NCBI GenBank assembly: GCA_937889545.1
Contig: CALAOT010000106.1
Coordinates: forward strand, 1 to 64,000
From: an uncultured Opitutaceae bacterium
Lineage (GTDB): Bacteria > Verrucomicrobiota > Verrucomicrobiia > Opitutales > Opitutaceae
Length of the DNA stretch: 64,000 bases
Direction of reading: 5' to 3'
The notes under the pieces are model-generated. The model was not told the DNA's origin and made no database searches. It worked only from the letters and a program-made list of their open reading frames with translations. A program made the position numbers and the translations under genes. Of the stretch, positions 1-8,895 are shown piece after piece (position 1 is the stretch's first letter; each line of letters starts with the position of its first letter).

Positions 1-25
1 ACGGTCCCGATCGAATCCCAAGAAG

Positions 26-47
26 CCCGTCGCCTTTAGGCGATGGG
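26..47. terminator. Hairpin downstream of the response regulator
   Basis: A 9-bp stem (one G-T pair) closes a TTTA loop. It lies just past the stop codon of the reverse-strand response regulator, so it may end that transcript. There is no clear T-tract on the reverse strand, so it is only a weak terminator candidate. Confidence 0.35.
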
Positions 48-64
48 AGTGTCACGATTGAATG

Positions 65-712
65 TCAGGTTCGGCCTTCGTTGTCGAGCAGGCCGCTTTC
101 GAGCGCGTGCCGGGTGAGGCTGGCGATGTCGTGGATGTTGAGCTTGCGCATCAGGTTCGTGCGGTGGTTGTCCACGGTCTTTGCGCTGATCCCGAGTTTT
201 GAGGCGATCGCCTTCGTGCTGTGGCCCTCCGCAACGAGCTGCAGGACCTCGCGCTCGCGTTCGGTCAGGAAATCCTGCGAGCCGGTCGTCTCGGGGTGGG
301 CCACGACGTCCCTGAGCACGCTCGCGACCGCGGGCCCGAAGTAGGTGCCGCCCAACGCGATGGTGGCCAAGCCCTTCCTGAACTCCTGTATCCCGGCCGT
401 CTTCTCGACGAACCCCCTGGCGCCCGCCTCCAGCATCTGGCGCACGATGATGGGGTTCTCGTGGCCGGAAAACACGAGGACGCGAAGCCCGGGAAGGCGC
501 TTGGTCAGCCTGCGCAGCAGGTCCACCCCGTTCAGGCCCGGCAGCATGGCATCCAGGACGAGCAGGTCGGGCTTGAGTTCGAGGCACATCGTCAGCCCCG
601 CCTGACCGTCTCCGCACTGGCCCACCAGCTTGTAGCTCTTGTCGCAGGCGAGGATCTCGACCAGCATTTCGCGGATCGCAGTCTGGTCTTCGATTATTAC
701 AAGCCGATGCAT
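65..712 (-). CDS. NarL/FixJ-type response regulator (receiver + LuxR HTH)
   Basis: 215 residues. The N-terminal receiver domain has an acidic E8-D9 pair, phospho-acceptor D54 in LVLDAML, S82 and K104. The C-terminal LuxR-type helix-turn-helix covers about residues 148-208 (LTEREREVLQLVAEG followed by KAIASKLGISAKTVDNHR). It is probably a DNA-binding transcriptional regulator phosphorylated by a partner kinase. No kinase gene lies beside it in the window, so the signal and targets are unknown. The ATG start gives a full-length receiver. The neighbour upstream is a tRNA gene. Confidence 0.93.
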   Translation of the reverse strand: MHRLVIIEDQTAIREMLVEILACDKSYKLVGQCGDGQAGLTMCLELKPDLLVLDAMLPGLNGVDLLRRLTKRLPGLRVLVFSGHENPIIVRQMLEAGARGFVEKTAGIQEFRKGLATIALGGTYFGPAVASVLRDVVAHPETTGSQDFLTEREREVLQLVAEGHSTKAIASKLGISAKTVDNHRTNLMRKLNIHDIASLTRHALESGLLDNEGRT

Positions 713-743
713 GCGGTGTGTCGGATGACGCTTTAAAAAAAGG

Positions 744-818
744 TGGTGGGCTGGCTGGGATTCGAACCCAGAACCAATTGCTTAAAAGGCAACTGCTCTA
801 CCGTTGAGCTACCAACCC
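744..818 (-). tRNA. tRNA-Lys (anticodon TTT), CCA encoded
   Basis: On the reverse strand the sequence folds into a full cloverleaf. The 7-bp acceptor stem is GGGTTGG/CCAGCCC with one T-G pair, the D-stem is GCTC/GAGC, the anticodon loop is CTTTTAA with anticodon TTT, and the T-arm is CTGGG-TTCGAAT-CCCAG. The terminal CCA is encoded at 744-746. Confidence 0.97.
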
Positions 819-1067
819 ATTGTGGTGGGCCCTAACCCGTTGCCAAGCAAACCTGGCTGTTCGCCGGATGAACTGTCCGCAACCGGCTCCCGCACTTCTG
901 GCGAACCGATGTGCCCCGCCCCGAAAACGTGTAAAGCCGCTCGAAAGCCAAACCTCCTAAGAAACGAGTTAAGTGTCAGGTTGTACGGGTGATTCGCCAC
1001 TTGCGGCAAGATCAAACGGACCCGCGTTCCGCGGCGGCGGGCCCTGAGTTGCCCAGGGCAGCGGTGG

Positions 1068-1081
1068 GGGCCGAAGGGCCC
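1068..1081 (-). terminator. Short GC hairpin after the HD-domain gene
   Basis: GGGCC and GGCCC form a 5-bp stem with a 4-nt loop, a few bases past the stop codon of the reverse-strand HD-domain gene. No T-tract follows. It is a weak terminator candidate. I see nothing else in the stretch between the tRNA and this gene. Confidence 0.25.
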
Positions 1082-1092
1082 TCGCCGTGGAC

Positions 1093-1956
1093 TCATCGGA
1101 CGCCCGAGTTGATTCCGGTGATCATCCGGTCGATCGTCGCAAGGTTTGCGTCGACAGCCTCAAGGTAGGCATTCCTGCCCGCGGGGAATGGCCTCGCCAG
1201 GTAGCGGTAGACGGCCTGAAGGTCGCTATTCAGCTTCGGTTTAACGAAATTGACCCAGAACCCGGGGGTCCGGCAGATCAGGTCGTTCTCCGACCTGAAG
1301 ACGCGCCTCTCGGCGGGCACGTGCGTGAAGTCGTCTGACTCGCGGAACTCCCGGAAAAGGTGGCCCAACTTGTCGGGATACTGGGGGTCGGACAGCTGCG
1401 CGAGGTAGTCCGCCGTCGCCAGGGCGCAGCCGACGAACCGGCTCACCGGATCGCGGAAATGGAGGCGGCTGATCTCGGAGTTCGGCCCCGTGCAGTTAAT
1501 CGCCGACAGGACCTTCTCGATCTCAACGTCCGTGGCGCCCAGCTTGGGCAGAAAGGAGGCTGCGAACGAGCAACTCCTTAGTATGTGACAAAATGTGTAC
1601 TTTGCTCCGGTCCCGTCGGTGTCGCTCTTCAGTTTCAGGTAGCCCGTGTCGTGCAGCAGCACCCCGGCAATCGCCAACTCGAAGTCCCTCGCGGCGAGGG
1701 GCACGCCGTCTCCGGCGGCATGCCGGCCCTCGAGGAGGACTGTCATGCATACGACGGCCATCAGGGTGTGGCGCAAGTCATGGTAGCGCAGGTCGTTGCC
1801 TGCATAGGCAGGGTCCCTCCCCGCGAACAGGGAGTTTATGTCGTTGAACAGCTGCTGCAGCCAGGCATCGCCGGCCGCGGGATACATCGCCCTCAGCCTG
1901 GCCTGCACGAATGCGGCGACCGCGAAACTGTTCTCGAAATCGACGATGGGAAGCAT
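1093..1956 (-). CDS. HD-domain phosphohydrolase-like protein
   Basis: About 287 residues from the ATG at 1956; 19 further in-frame residues upstream look non-conserved. The HD/PDEase signature is visible: a YHDLRHT segment followed about 45 residues later by GVLLHDTGYL, where the H-D pair would bind the catalytic metal. Members of this superfamily hydrolyse phosphomonoesters or phosphodiesters, for example of nucleotides or signalling nucleotides. I see no second domain, membrane segment or GYP motif, so the substrate cannot be named. It sits alone on the reverse strand and is divergent from the sigma-factor gene. Confidence 0.75.
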   Translation of the reverse strand: MLPIVDFENSFAVAAFVQARLRAMYPAAGDAWLQQLFNDINSLFAGRDPAYAGNDLRYHDLRHTLMAVVCMTVLLEGRHAAGDGVPLAARDFELAIAGVLLHDTGYLKLKSDTDGTGAKYTFCHILRSCSFAASFLPKLGATDVEIEKVLSAINCTGPNSEISRLHFRDPVSRFVGCALATADYLAQLSDPQYPDKLGHLFREFRESDDFTHVPAERRVFRSENDLICRTPGFWVNFVKPKLNSDLQAVYRYLARPFPAGRNAYLEAVDANLATIDRMITGINSGVR

Positions 1957-2216
1957 TGGCGGGTGGCCAAAACGAAGGGTTAAAGGATCTGGGGAAACCC
2001 ATCGCAAGTCCAAACGATTCGGTCGCAGACCGATCGAAGCGTAGGGGCCTGGAACGTCGGCCGGTTCGACAACCGAGTTGATTTTGACTGGCCCTTTCAG
2101 GCCTATCTGGGGTCGAAGGCGTTGACCGCGGCGCCCGGGCGCATTTGCTTCAATGGCTCCACGTTAAATCCATGGGAACAATTCACAAGTATGCCCGTCA
2201 GAGCATGGAAGACCGA

Positions 2217-2819
2217 ATGTCGACCAAAGCTCATGAGGTGGCCATGGACCGCGTTCTTGTAGACCGATTCAAGAGCGGGGATGCGTCCGCCTTCGACGAG
2301 ATGGTGTCCCGGTACTGGGACCGCATCTTCTCGATGGTGAACCAGCTCCTGCGCAACTCGGAGGATGCCGAAGAGGTTACGCAGGACGCATTTATCAGGG
2401 CGCATCGGGGCCTTGCGAACTTTCGCGGGGACTCGGCCTTCTCGACCTGGCTTTACCAGATAGCGACTAACCTTGCGCGCAACCGGTACTGGTACTGGTG
2501 GCGGCGCAAGCGCGACAAGTCCGTGTCTCTCGACGCCCCCATGGGCGCCGACAACGAGACCACTCTTGCCGAGTTGATCCCTGCAGAGCTGGAGACGCCC
2601 GACGACATCGCGGTCACCCGTGAGCTCGTCGCGCGAATCGGCCGCGGCATGGAGCGACTCGGCGCCAAACACCGCGAGATTCTCATCTTGCGGAACATCA
2701 AGAACCAGTCCTACGAGGAGATCGCCAAAATCCTCGGCATCTCCGTGGGAACCGTAAAAAGCCGCATAGCCAGGGCGCGCGAGAGCCTGCGCTCGAAGCT
2801 GGGCGACGACTACAAATGA
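2217..2819 (+). CDS. ECF-type RNA polymerase sigma factor
   Basis: Region 2 (DRFKSGDASAFDEMVSRYWDRIF and the DAEEVTQDAFIRAHRGL segment) and region 4 (LGAKHREILILRNIKNQSYEEIA with GISVGTVKSRIARARESL) are both present, as in sigma-70 group 4 factors. The reading frame is open back to an ATG at 2145. I chose the ATG at 2217, which is preceded by GGAAGA; an ATG at 2244 preceded by GAGG is also possible. The gene overlaps the next one by ATGA, so the pair is translationally coupled, as is usual for a sigma factor and its anti-sigma regulator. Confidence 0.88.
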   Translation: MSTKAHEVAMDRVLVDRFKSGDASAFDEMVSRYWDRIFSMVNQLLRNSEDAEEVTQDAFIRAHRGLANFRGDSAFSTWLYQIATNLARNRYWYWWRRKRDKSVSLDAPMGADNETTLAELIPAELETPDDIAVTRELVARIGRGMERLGAKHREILILRNIKNQSYEEIAKILGISVGTVKSRIARARESLRSKLGDDYK

Positions 2820-3496
2820 ACGACCGCGAATTCATAGAACTGCTCAACCTATACGTCGACCACGAGATCAGCCAGGAGGATGCGCTCAGGCTCGAGGCCG
2901 AGGTGGGCGCCCGGCCCGAGCGCCGCAAGGTCTACGACCAGTATTGCAGGATCCAGAAGGCGTGCTCGATGCTTTCCGAGCAGCTCGCCGAGCCGACAGC
3001 CGCAAGGGCGGAGAGGTACGCGGTCGAGTTCCCCGCGCCGCGCACGTGGCGCCTCGCCCCGGTTCTCGCTGGCCTGGCCGCCGCGGCCTGCATTGTCGCG
3101 GTCTTCGGACTTCGGAATCGCGGCTCGGCGCCGGCCAGCGGGGCTCCCGGGGTGGCGGCCGAGGAGTCCGGCGCTTCGCGCGCGGCCCCTGAGTTCGTGG
3201 CGCTTCCGGGCGCGGGCGAACCGATGAAGCCGGTCTTCTCAACCCGCGTCGCCGGAAGCCAGGCGGACCGATCGGCGGCGAGGCCGCTGTTCGCCATGGA
3301 CGAGACAACGCCCCAAATCGCCCCGCTGAACTGGATAAGCGACATCCATATGGCGCCGGTCTTTTCCGCCGCGAACAATCCCGACTTCCTGCTGACCCCG
3401 AACTCCGACCTGAAGGCCCAGATTTCAAGCGAGACCCAGGGCGGCCGCGATTCCCGGGAGTCGCTGGAAATGACGGCGTTCCGGTTCCAGCGCTGA
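2816..3496 (+). CDS. Probable membrane-bound anti-sigma factor
   Basis: 226 residues, starting inside the stop codon of the sigma-factor gene. The N-terminal ~50 residues are acidic and helical (LLNLYVDHEISQEDALRLE, then YCRIQKAC), similar in layout to zf-HC2 anti-sigma domains, although a full zinc-binding HxxxCxxC motif is not evident. One membrane helix follows at about residues 80-100 (LAPVLAGLAAAACIVAVFGL). The rest, rich in Ala, Pro and Ser, would be periplasmic. Function is inferred from the operon position and topology. Confidence 0.7.
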   Translation: MNDREFIELLNLYVDHEISQEDALRLEAEVGARPERRKVYDQYCRIQKACSMLSEQLAEPTAARAERYAVEFPAPRTWRLAPVLAGLAAAACIVAVFGLRNRGSAPASGAPGVAAEESGASRAAPEFVALPGAGEPMKPVFSTRVAGSQADRSAARPLFAMDETTPQIAPLNWISDIHMAPVFSAANNPDFLLTPNSDLKAQISSETQGGRDSRESLEMTAFRFQR

Positions 3497-3508
3497 GCCG
3501 GCCTGCAT

Positions 3509-3526
3509 GGGCCCTCCGGAGGGCCC
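3509..3526. terminator. 18-bp perfect palindrome between convergent genes
   Basis: GGGCCCTCCGGAGGGCCC is a perfect inverted repeat lying between the end of the anti-sigma gene and the stop codon of ruvA, which run towards each other. A GC-rich hairpin here could end transcription from both sides. It has no T-run. Confidence 0.55.
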
Positions 3527-3527
3527 C

Positions 3528-4127
3528 TCAGCCGAGCGCCTTCTTGACCAACGCCTCGGTCGTGGCGTCCGCGCCGAGGGCGATCGACGCGCGGCGCACC
3601 GCCTCGTCGGCGTCGTTGACCCTGTAGCCCAGGGCGACCAGAGCGCCCACCGCATCCGCGCGGGGCGTTCGCTGGTGCCGGGAGCCGTCGGCGGCGAGGA
3701 GCGCGTCAACCGCGGCCCCCGTCGCGCCGACCCTCGCCTTGAGCTCCACCACGAGCCTTTCCGCGGTCTTCTTGCCGATCCCGGGGCACTTCGCCAGGAC
3801 CGCGATGTCTCCGGCCCGGATCGCGCCGGCGAGCAGAGGAAGCGACATGCGGCTCATGATCGAGAGGGCTACCTTGGGGCCGACGCCGGTCACGTTGTCG
3901 ATCATGAGCCGAAAGAAGTCCCGGTCTTCCGCGGTCGCGAAGCCGTAGAGGGTCTGCGAGTCCTCCCTGTAGACGACGAGGGTGTGAAGCCTGACGACCG
4001 ACCCCGCCCGCGGAAGGCGCTCGGCGGTCGTCACGGGCACGTTCACTTCGTAGCTGAGCCCGCTCACTTCGACGACCGCGCGCAGCGGGGTGGCCTCGAC
4101 AAGGACTCCCTGGATCGAGGTGATCAT
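3528..4127 (-). CDS. ruvA: Holliday junction branch migration protein RuvA
   Basis: 199 residues, the usual length. The N-terminal OB-fold starts MITSIQGVLVE and contains the typical YREDSQTLYGFATAEDRDFF segment. Two helix-hairpin-helix motifs follow (DNVTGVGPKVALSIMS and KCPGIGKKTAERLVVELK). The C-terminal UBA-like domain (ADAVGALVALGYR) would contact RuvB. RuvA binds four-way junctions and guides the RuvB motor. It is the last gene of a reverse-strand dapA-dapB-ruvA run, 10 bp after dapB. Confidence 0.97.
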   Translation of the reverse strand: MITSIQGVLVEATPLRAVVEVSGLSYEVNVPVTTAERLPRAGSVVRLHTLVVYREDSQTLYGFATAEDRDFFRLMIDNVTGVGPKVALSIMSRMSLPLLAGAIRAGDIAVLAKCPGIGKKTAERLVVELKARVGATGAAVDALLAADGSRHQRTPRADAVGALVALGYRVNDADEAVRRASIALGADATTEALVKKALG

Positions 4128-4137
4128 CCGGAGGATC

Positions 4138-4869
4138 TCAGGCGAGCCCGAGCACGTCCTGCATGTCGTACACGCCGGGCTTCCGCGTCGCGACCCACTG
4201 GGCGGCCCTCAGGGCGCCGCGCGCAAACACGGCCCGGTCGCCCGCCCGGTGGGTGAGCTCGATTCGCTCGCCGGTCCCCGCGAACACGACCGTGTGGTCG
4301 CCGACGACGTCGCCGCCTCGGAGGGCGTGGACGCCCACCTCGGCGCGGGCCCGCTCGCCCGTGATCCCCTCGCGCCCGTGGCGGAGCGCGGCCCGGTCGA
4401 GCTTCCGCTCCTCCAGGATTATCTCGAGGAGCCGCGCGGCGGTGCCGCTGGGCGCGTCCTTCTTCATCCGGTGGTGCATCTCCACGACCTCGACGTCGAA
4501 GTCCTCGCCGAGCGCGCGGGAGGCCTTCCGTGTCAGGGCGAAGAGAAGGTTCACGCCGATCGAGAAGTTGCCGCTCCAGACGCACGGCAGGCGGGCTGCG
4601 AGCGTGAGGAGCGAGGCCTTCTCCTCCGGGGAATGGCCTGTCGTGCCGATGACAAGGGGCTTGCCGCAGGCTGCTGCGAGCTCGAGTAGGGCCCGGGTCG
4701 CCTGGTGCGAGCTGAAGTCGACGACGGCGTCGACGGACCGGATCGCGTCGCGCAGGTCGTCGCCCAGGTCGGTTGCGGCGGCGATCGCGACGCCCATGCC
4801 CGGGGCGGCGTCGGCGACCGCGCGCCCCATCTTGCCTCGGGCTCCGTTCAGTAGGATTCTTAGGGCCAT
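4138..4869 (-). CDS. dapB: 4-hydroxy-tetrahydrodipicolinate reductase DapB
   Basis: 243 residues, somewhat shorter than the common 265-273. The N-terminal Rossmann motif is GARGKMGRAV. The catalytic segment EMHHRMKKDAPSGTA carries the H-H and K residues of the family. It reduces the dihydrodipicolinate precursor with NAD(P)H in the diaminopimelate/lysine pathway. It lies 8 bp after dapA on the reverse strand, so the two sequential enzymes are co-transcribed. Confidence 0.96.
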   Translation of the reverse strand: MALRILLNGARGKMGRAVADAAPGMGVAIAAATDLGDDLRDAIRSVDAVVDFSSHQATRALLELAAACGKPLVIGTTGHSPEEKASLLTLAARLPCVWSGNFSIGVNLLFALTRKASRALGEDFDVEVVEMHHRMKKDAPSGTAARLLEIILEERKLDRAALRHGREGITGERARAEVGVHALRGGDVVGDHTVVFAGTGERIELTHRAGDRAVFARGALRAAQWVATRKPGVYDMQDVLGLA

Positions 4870-4877
4870 GGCGGAGG

Positions 4878-5765
4878 TTAGCGCAGGAACGGGGAGACGG
4901 CCCGCGCGAGGATGGCGCGGTTGGCGGGCTCCATACGGCAGAGCGGGAGGCGGACCTCGTCGCTGCCGATGATCCGCGCGATCGCGAGCGCAGCCTTCAC
5001 GGGCACGGGGCTGGGTTCGATGAAGAGGGCCTTGAAGAGCGGGTAGAGCCTGCGGTGCAGCTTCGATGCGCCGGCGAAGTCGTTCCTCTGCATGAGCCGC
5101 ACCATGCGTGCGATCTCCTTGGGGATCACGTTTGAGGCGACGCTGATCACTCCCTCGGCGCCGGAGGCCATGAAGGCCAGCGTGAGGGAGTCGTCGCCGC
5201 TCAGCACCACGATGTCGTCTCCCATGGCGCGCTTCAGCTGGTCGACGCGGTCCACCGACCCGCCCGCCTCCTTGATCCAGCGCACGTTTGGATACTTGGC
5301 CCTCAGGCGCTCGACGACCGGAACGCCGATCTCGACCCCGCAGCGGGACGGTATGGAATACAGGACGATCGGAAGGTCTGTGGCCTCGGCGATGGCCGAG
5401 TAATGCCGGAAGAGGCCCTCCTGGCTGGGCTTGTTGTAATAGGGCGCGACGACGAGCACCGCGTCGGCGCCCGCCTCGTCGGAGAGCCGGGTCAGCTCGA
5501 TCGCCTCGGCCGTCGAATTGGAGCCCGTGCCGGCGATCACGGGAACGCGGCCCCGGGCGAACTCGATCGTAGCGCGGACCACGTCCATGTGTTCCTCGTG
5601 CGACAGGGTGGGGGACTCGCCCGTAGTCCCGACCGGGACAACTCCGTCGATGCCGCCCCTAACCTGGTGGTCGACCAGCCTTTTCAGGTCCGCGTAGGAA
5701 ACGCCTCTCCCGCGGAAGGGAGTGGCTAGTGCGGTAATCGCGCCTGTTAGGGTGCGTGGCTTCAT
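4878..5765 (-). CDS. dapA: 4-hydroxy-tetrahydrodipicolinate synthase DapA
   Basis: 295 residues. It is a TIM-barrel aldolase of the DHDPS family, with the pyruvate-binding GTTGESPTL motif (residues 46-54), Y136 in LYSIPSR, R141, and the Schiff-base lysine K165 in RWIKEAGG. It condenses pyruvate with aspartate semialdehyde as the first committed step of lysine and peptidoglycan diaminopimelate synthesis. It is the first gene of the reverse-strand operon and is divergent from pilT. Confidence 0.97.
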   Translation of the reverse strand: MKPRTLTGAITALATPFRGRGVSYADLKRLVDHQVRGGIDGVVPVGTTGESPTLSHEEHMDVVRATIEFARGRVPVIAGTGSNSTAEAIELTRLSDEAGADAVLVVAPYYNKPSQEGLFRHYSAIAEATDLPIVLYSIPSRCGVEIGVPVVERLRAKYPNVRWIKEAGGSVDRVDQLKRAMGDDIVVLSGDDSLTLAFMASGAEGVISVASNVIPKEIARMVRLMQRNDFAGASKLHRRLYPLFKALFIEPSPVPVKAALAIARIIGSDEVRLPLCRMEPANRAILARAVSPFLR

Positions 5766-5850
5766 GGGAGGGGGCGTTGGGCCATGGGAAAGATGCCTTG
5801 CCGCGTGCAGCAGGCCAAGCTACAAAATCCAGAGCAACGCTTTTCTGTCT

Positions 5851-6948
5851 ATGAACCTAGTCACCCCCCACACGGAGGTCTTCAACGACCTGCTTAAGCT
5901 TGCGGTCGACAGCGGCGCAAGCGACGTCGTCATCAAGTCGAATAAGCCCGGGTACGTGCGCATATCGACGAGGCTCAAGGCGGTGGACATGGACCCCATC
6001 ACGAGCCCGGAAGCCCAGGCCTTTGTCGACGAGCACGTGCCGGACGTCTTCAGGAAGAAGTGGGAGGAGCAGGGCCAGATCGACTTCGCCTACGCGGCGG
6101 AGGGGATCGGCCGCTTCCGCGTGAACGCGTTTCACCAGCGCGGCCTGGTGAGCGTCGTCTTCCGGCACGTTAAGAGCCGCGTGCCCAACTTCGAGGACCT
6201 TAGGCTCCGGGCGGAGCCGCTGCTCAAGCTCGCGAACGCCAAGGACGGGATCCTCCTCTTCTGCGGAGCCACAGGCTGCGGCAAGAGCACCACGATGGCC
6301 GCCATGCTCAACTGGATCAACCAGACCATGGACCGGCACATCATCACGATCGAGGACCCGATCGAGTACACCTTCCAGGACGACAAGTCGGTGGTGCAGC
6401 AGCGCGAGATCGGCCTCGACGTCCCGACTTTCCAGGAGGCGATCAGGTCGGTCCTGCGCCAGAACCCGGACATCATCCTGATAGGCGAGATGCGCGACAA
6501 GGAGACATTCGACACCGCAATCTCGGCTGCCGAGACCGGCCACCTCGTGTTCTCGACGATGCACGCGGCGACCGTGGCGCAGTCTCTCACCCGCCTGTTC
6601 GAGTTCTTCCCGGCCGACCAGACGGCGCAGGCGCGCAGGCAGGTCGCCGGCTCCATCCGGGGATTCATTTGCCAGCAGCTGATTCCGAGCCTGGAGGGCG
6701 GGGGCCGGGTTCCCAGCAACGAGGTTCTGAACGCGGATGCCACGGTGAGAAACCTCATCCTCGAGGGGCAGTTCGACAAGATCAACGCGCTGCTGGAGAG
6801 CGGCATAGACGGGAACAGTTTTTCCTTCAACAAGGACATTTACCGGCTCGTGAAGGGCGGATTCATAAGCAAGGCTGACGGCCTGCGGTACTCCCCGAAT
6901 CCCCAGCAGCTCGAGATGAATCTCAAGGGGATATTCATCAAGGGCTAG
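5851..6948 (+). CDS. pilT: Type IV pilus twitching ATPase, PilT family
   Basis: 365 residues from the ATG at 5851. An in-frame upstream extension to 5722 overlaps the divergent dapA start and looks non-coding. The Walker A motif GATGCGKST has K145. The Asp-rich EDPIEYTF box, the Walker B-like DIILIGEMRD and the HLVFSTMHAA His box follow in PilT order. PilT hexamers power pilus retraction. No other pilus genes are nearby, and PilU-type activity cannot be excluded. Confidence 0.9.
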   Translation: MNLVTPHTEVFNDLLKLAVDSGASDVVIKSNKPGYVRISTRLKAVDMDPITSPEAQAFVDEHVPDVFRKKWEEQGQIDFAYAAEGIGRFRVNAFHQRGLVSVVFRHVKSRVPNFEDLRLRAEPLLKLANAKDGILLFCGATGCGKSTTMAAMLNWINQTMDRHIITIEDPIEYTFQDDKSVVQQREIGLDVPTFQEAIRSVLRQNPDIILIGEMRDKETFDTAISAAETGHLVFSTMHAATVAQSLTRLFEFFPADQTAQARRQVAGSIRGFICQQLIPSLEGGGRVPSNEVLNADATVRNLILEGQFDKINALLESGIDGNSFSFNKDIYRLVKGGFISKADGLRYSPNPQQLEMNLKGIFIKG

Positions 6949-6968
6949 CGGCCGGAGTCGGGATCCGC

Positions 6969-7877
6969 ATGCGCGCCTCGGGGGCCCTTCTCCTAGCTCT
7001 TGCCGTGGCGGCGGCGCGCGCGGAGGATCCGCCGGCGACGGCGGGCGACTCGATCGCGGCTGCGAAAAAGGAGCTTACCTCGATCAGGGCGGCGGCATCG
7101 GCCGTCGAAGCCGGCCCCGGGCTTTCGGGCATCGACCTGAGGGAGGACCCACCGGGCCCAGGCGGCGCACGCACGGATTCGCCTGCGGCCCTGTCGGCGG
7201 CAGCGCGATCCGCAGCCGATCCGTCCCAGAAAGGGCAGGGATCCGGCAACTGGCTCGTCGATGCCATGGAACGAAAGCCCGACCAAGCGCTATCCCCTCG
7301 GGGGCGGGAGGATCCCGCCCGGGGCGAGCTGGACCTCCTGAAGGGCGCCGACAGGCCGGATGCCCGGGCCGAAAAGGGCTCCAGACTCGCGGAGGCGAGC
7401 GACAAGGCCGCGTCCAAGGCGCTGGCCGAATCCGTTTACAATCCGCTCGACGCGTTCATGAACAGCTGGATATCGGCCCATGATCGCGAGGTTCTCCTGC
7501 CCGCGACACGGAGCGACATCCCGATGGCAGGCGAACTGGGACGGGAGCGCGCGGGGACCCTCCCCGCAGTCGATCTCGGTCAGCCGGGAGTATTCGCCGA
7601 GGGCGCGCCGCCGGCCCGCGACGCCGGCCTGGCCGATTCGAAGGCCGCGACGAATCCCTACGTTGCGGACATCGACCTGGCGATCTTGGGGCCCGCCAAG
7701 CCCATCTCCGCCCCCGACCTGCCCGGCATTGCGCCCTTCGGCCTTCCGGATCCCTCCCACGGGATGTCCGCGCGGGGCGCGGACCCCAAGTCACTGGACA
7801 CCTCCAGATCGCTGATCCCGGATTTCGCGCAGGCGGCCGACGACGAAAAGTATTTCAAGCAGTTGAAACGGTTTTGA
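6969..7877 (+). CDS. Secreted or periplasmic protein of unknown function
   Basis: 302 residues, beginning with a signal peptide (hydrophobic ALLLALAVAA, likely cut after ARA near residue 18). The mature protein is rich in Ala, Pro, Asp and Gly with little predicted globular order. I recognise no domain. It starts 20 bp after pilT on the same strand and may be co-transcribed with it, which would suggest a cell-envelope or pilus-related role, but that is only context. Confidence 0.6.
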   Translation: MRASGALLLALAVAAARAEDPPATAGDSIAAAKKELTSIRAAASAVEAGPGLSGIDLREDPPGPGGARTDSPAALSAAARSAADPSQKGQGSGNWLVDAMERKPDQALSPRGREDPARGELDLLKGADRPDARAEKGSRLAEASDKAASKALAESVYNPLDAFMNSWISAHDREVLLPATRSDIPMAGELGRERAGTLPAVDLGQPGVFAEGAPPARDAGLADSKAATNPYVADIDLAILGPAKPISAPDLPGIAPFGLPDPSHGMSARGADPKSLDTSRSLIPDFAQAADDEKYFKQLKRF

Positions 7878-7972
7878 GGGGGCGGCCCGGTTTGCTGCCG
7901 GACGCGGCGGGCCGGTGGTCGTGATTTGGCTTGGATTCCCGGCGTTCGGGGGATTGCCTAGTGGGTTCTCCC

Positions 7973-8875
7973 ATGGCATTGGCATTTCTATTCGCAGGTC
8001 AGGGCGCCCAAAAACTTGGCATGGGCAGGTCCCTTCACGACTCCTCGGAGGCTGCGAGGGCCCTCTACGGCAAGGCCCGCGAGGTGCTCGGCTGGGACCT
8101 GGCGAAGGTGAGTTTCGAAGGCCCGGAATCCGAGCTGACCGAGACGCGCGTGTGCCAGCCCGCGCTCTTTGTGCACGGGCTTGCGCTCGTGGCGGCGCTC
8201 CAGGAAAGGGGGCTGGCCCCGCGTGCCGATATGGCGCTGGGACTGAGCCTTGGGGAGATTACGGCGTACGCGGCCGCGGGCGTTTTCGATTTCCCGACGG
8301 GCCTGCGAATCGTGGCCGAGCGCGGCCGCCTGATGCAGGGCGCGTGCGAAAAGAGCGCCGGGGCAATGGCCGCCGTCATCGGCGAGGCGCGAGACGCGGT
8401 GTCAAGCCTCTGCCTCGAGTTCGGCGTCGAGGCGGCGAACTTCAACGCTCCGGGGCAGGTCATCATCTCGGGCGAAAGGCCGAAGATCGCGGCCGCGGTG
8501 GCGGCGGCCAAGGGCCGCGGGATGAAGGTGAAGGAGCTGAACGTGGCGGGCGCCTACCACAGCCGGCTGATGGAGCCAGCGCGGGCGGCGTTCGAGGCGT
8601 TCCTCAGGGACATCCCGTTTGCCGCCCCGCGCCTGCAGGTATTCACGAACACGACGGGCCGGGCTGTGTCCGATCCGGCGGAGATCAAGGCGGCGCTTGC
8701 GCGCCAGGTGGTGTCGCCCGTGCTGTGGGAGGACTGCATGCGAAGCGCCGCCGCCGCGGGAGCCAGCGAATTCTGGGAGCTCGGGCCCGGAGGCGTCCTC
8801 GCCGGACTGGCGCGGCGGACCAAGAGATCCTGGGTCGTGCACAGTCTGTCCGAGTACGCGGACCTCGCGGCCTGA
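7973..8875 (+). CDS. fabD: Malonyl-CoA:ACP transacylase FabD
   Basis: 300 residues from the ATG at 7973. The family landmarks are visible: FAGQGAQ near the N-terminus, the active-site serine S92 in GLSLGE (commonly GHSLGE), an arginine-containing ERGRLMQ segment, and the catalytic histidine H196 in AGAYHS. It loads malonyl groups on acyl carrier protein for fatty acid synthesis. The second position of the nucleophile elbow is Leu rather than His, a tolerated variation. lepA begins 20 bp downstream. Confidence 0.95.
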   Translation: MALAFLFAGQGAQKLGMGRSLHDSSEAARALYGKAREVLGWDLAKVSFEGPESELTETRVCQPALFVHGLALVAALQERGLAPRADMALGLSLGEITAYAAAGVFDFPTGLRIVAERGRLMQGACEKSAGAMAAVIGEARDAVSSLCLEFGVEAANFNAPGQVIISGERPKIAAAVAAAKGRGMKVKELNVAGAYHSRLMEPARAAFEAFLRDIPFAAPRLQVFTNTTGRAVSDPAEIKAALARQVVSPVLWEDCMRSAAAAGASEFWELGPGGVLAGLARRTKRSWVVHSLSEYADLAA

Positions 8876-8895
8876 ATTGGAGCCGCCGACCGACG

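Noticed and set aside
819-1067. ORF at 804-992 after the tRNA
   Set aside because: It overlaps the tRNA gene, and the predicted product looks random.
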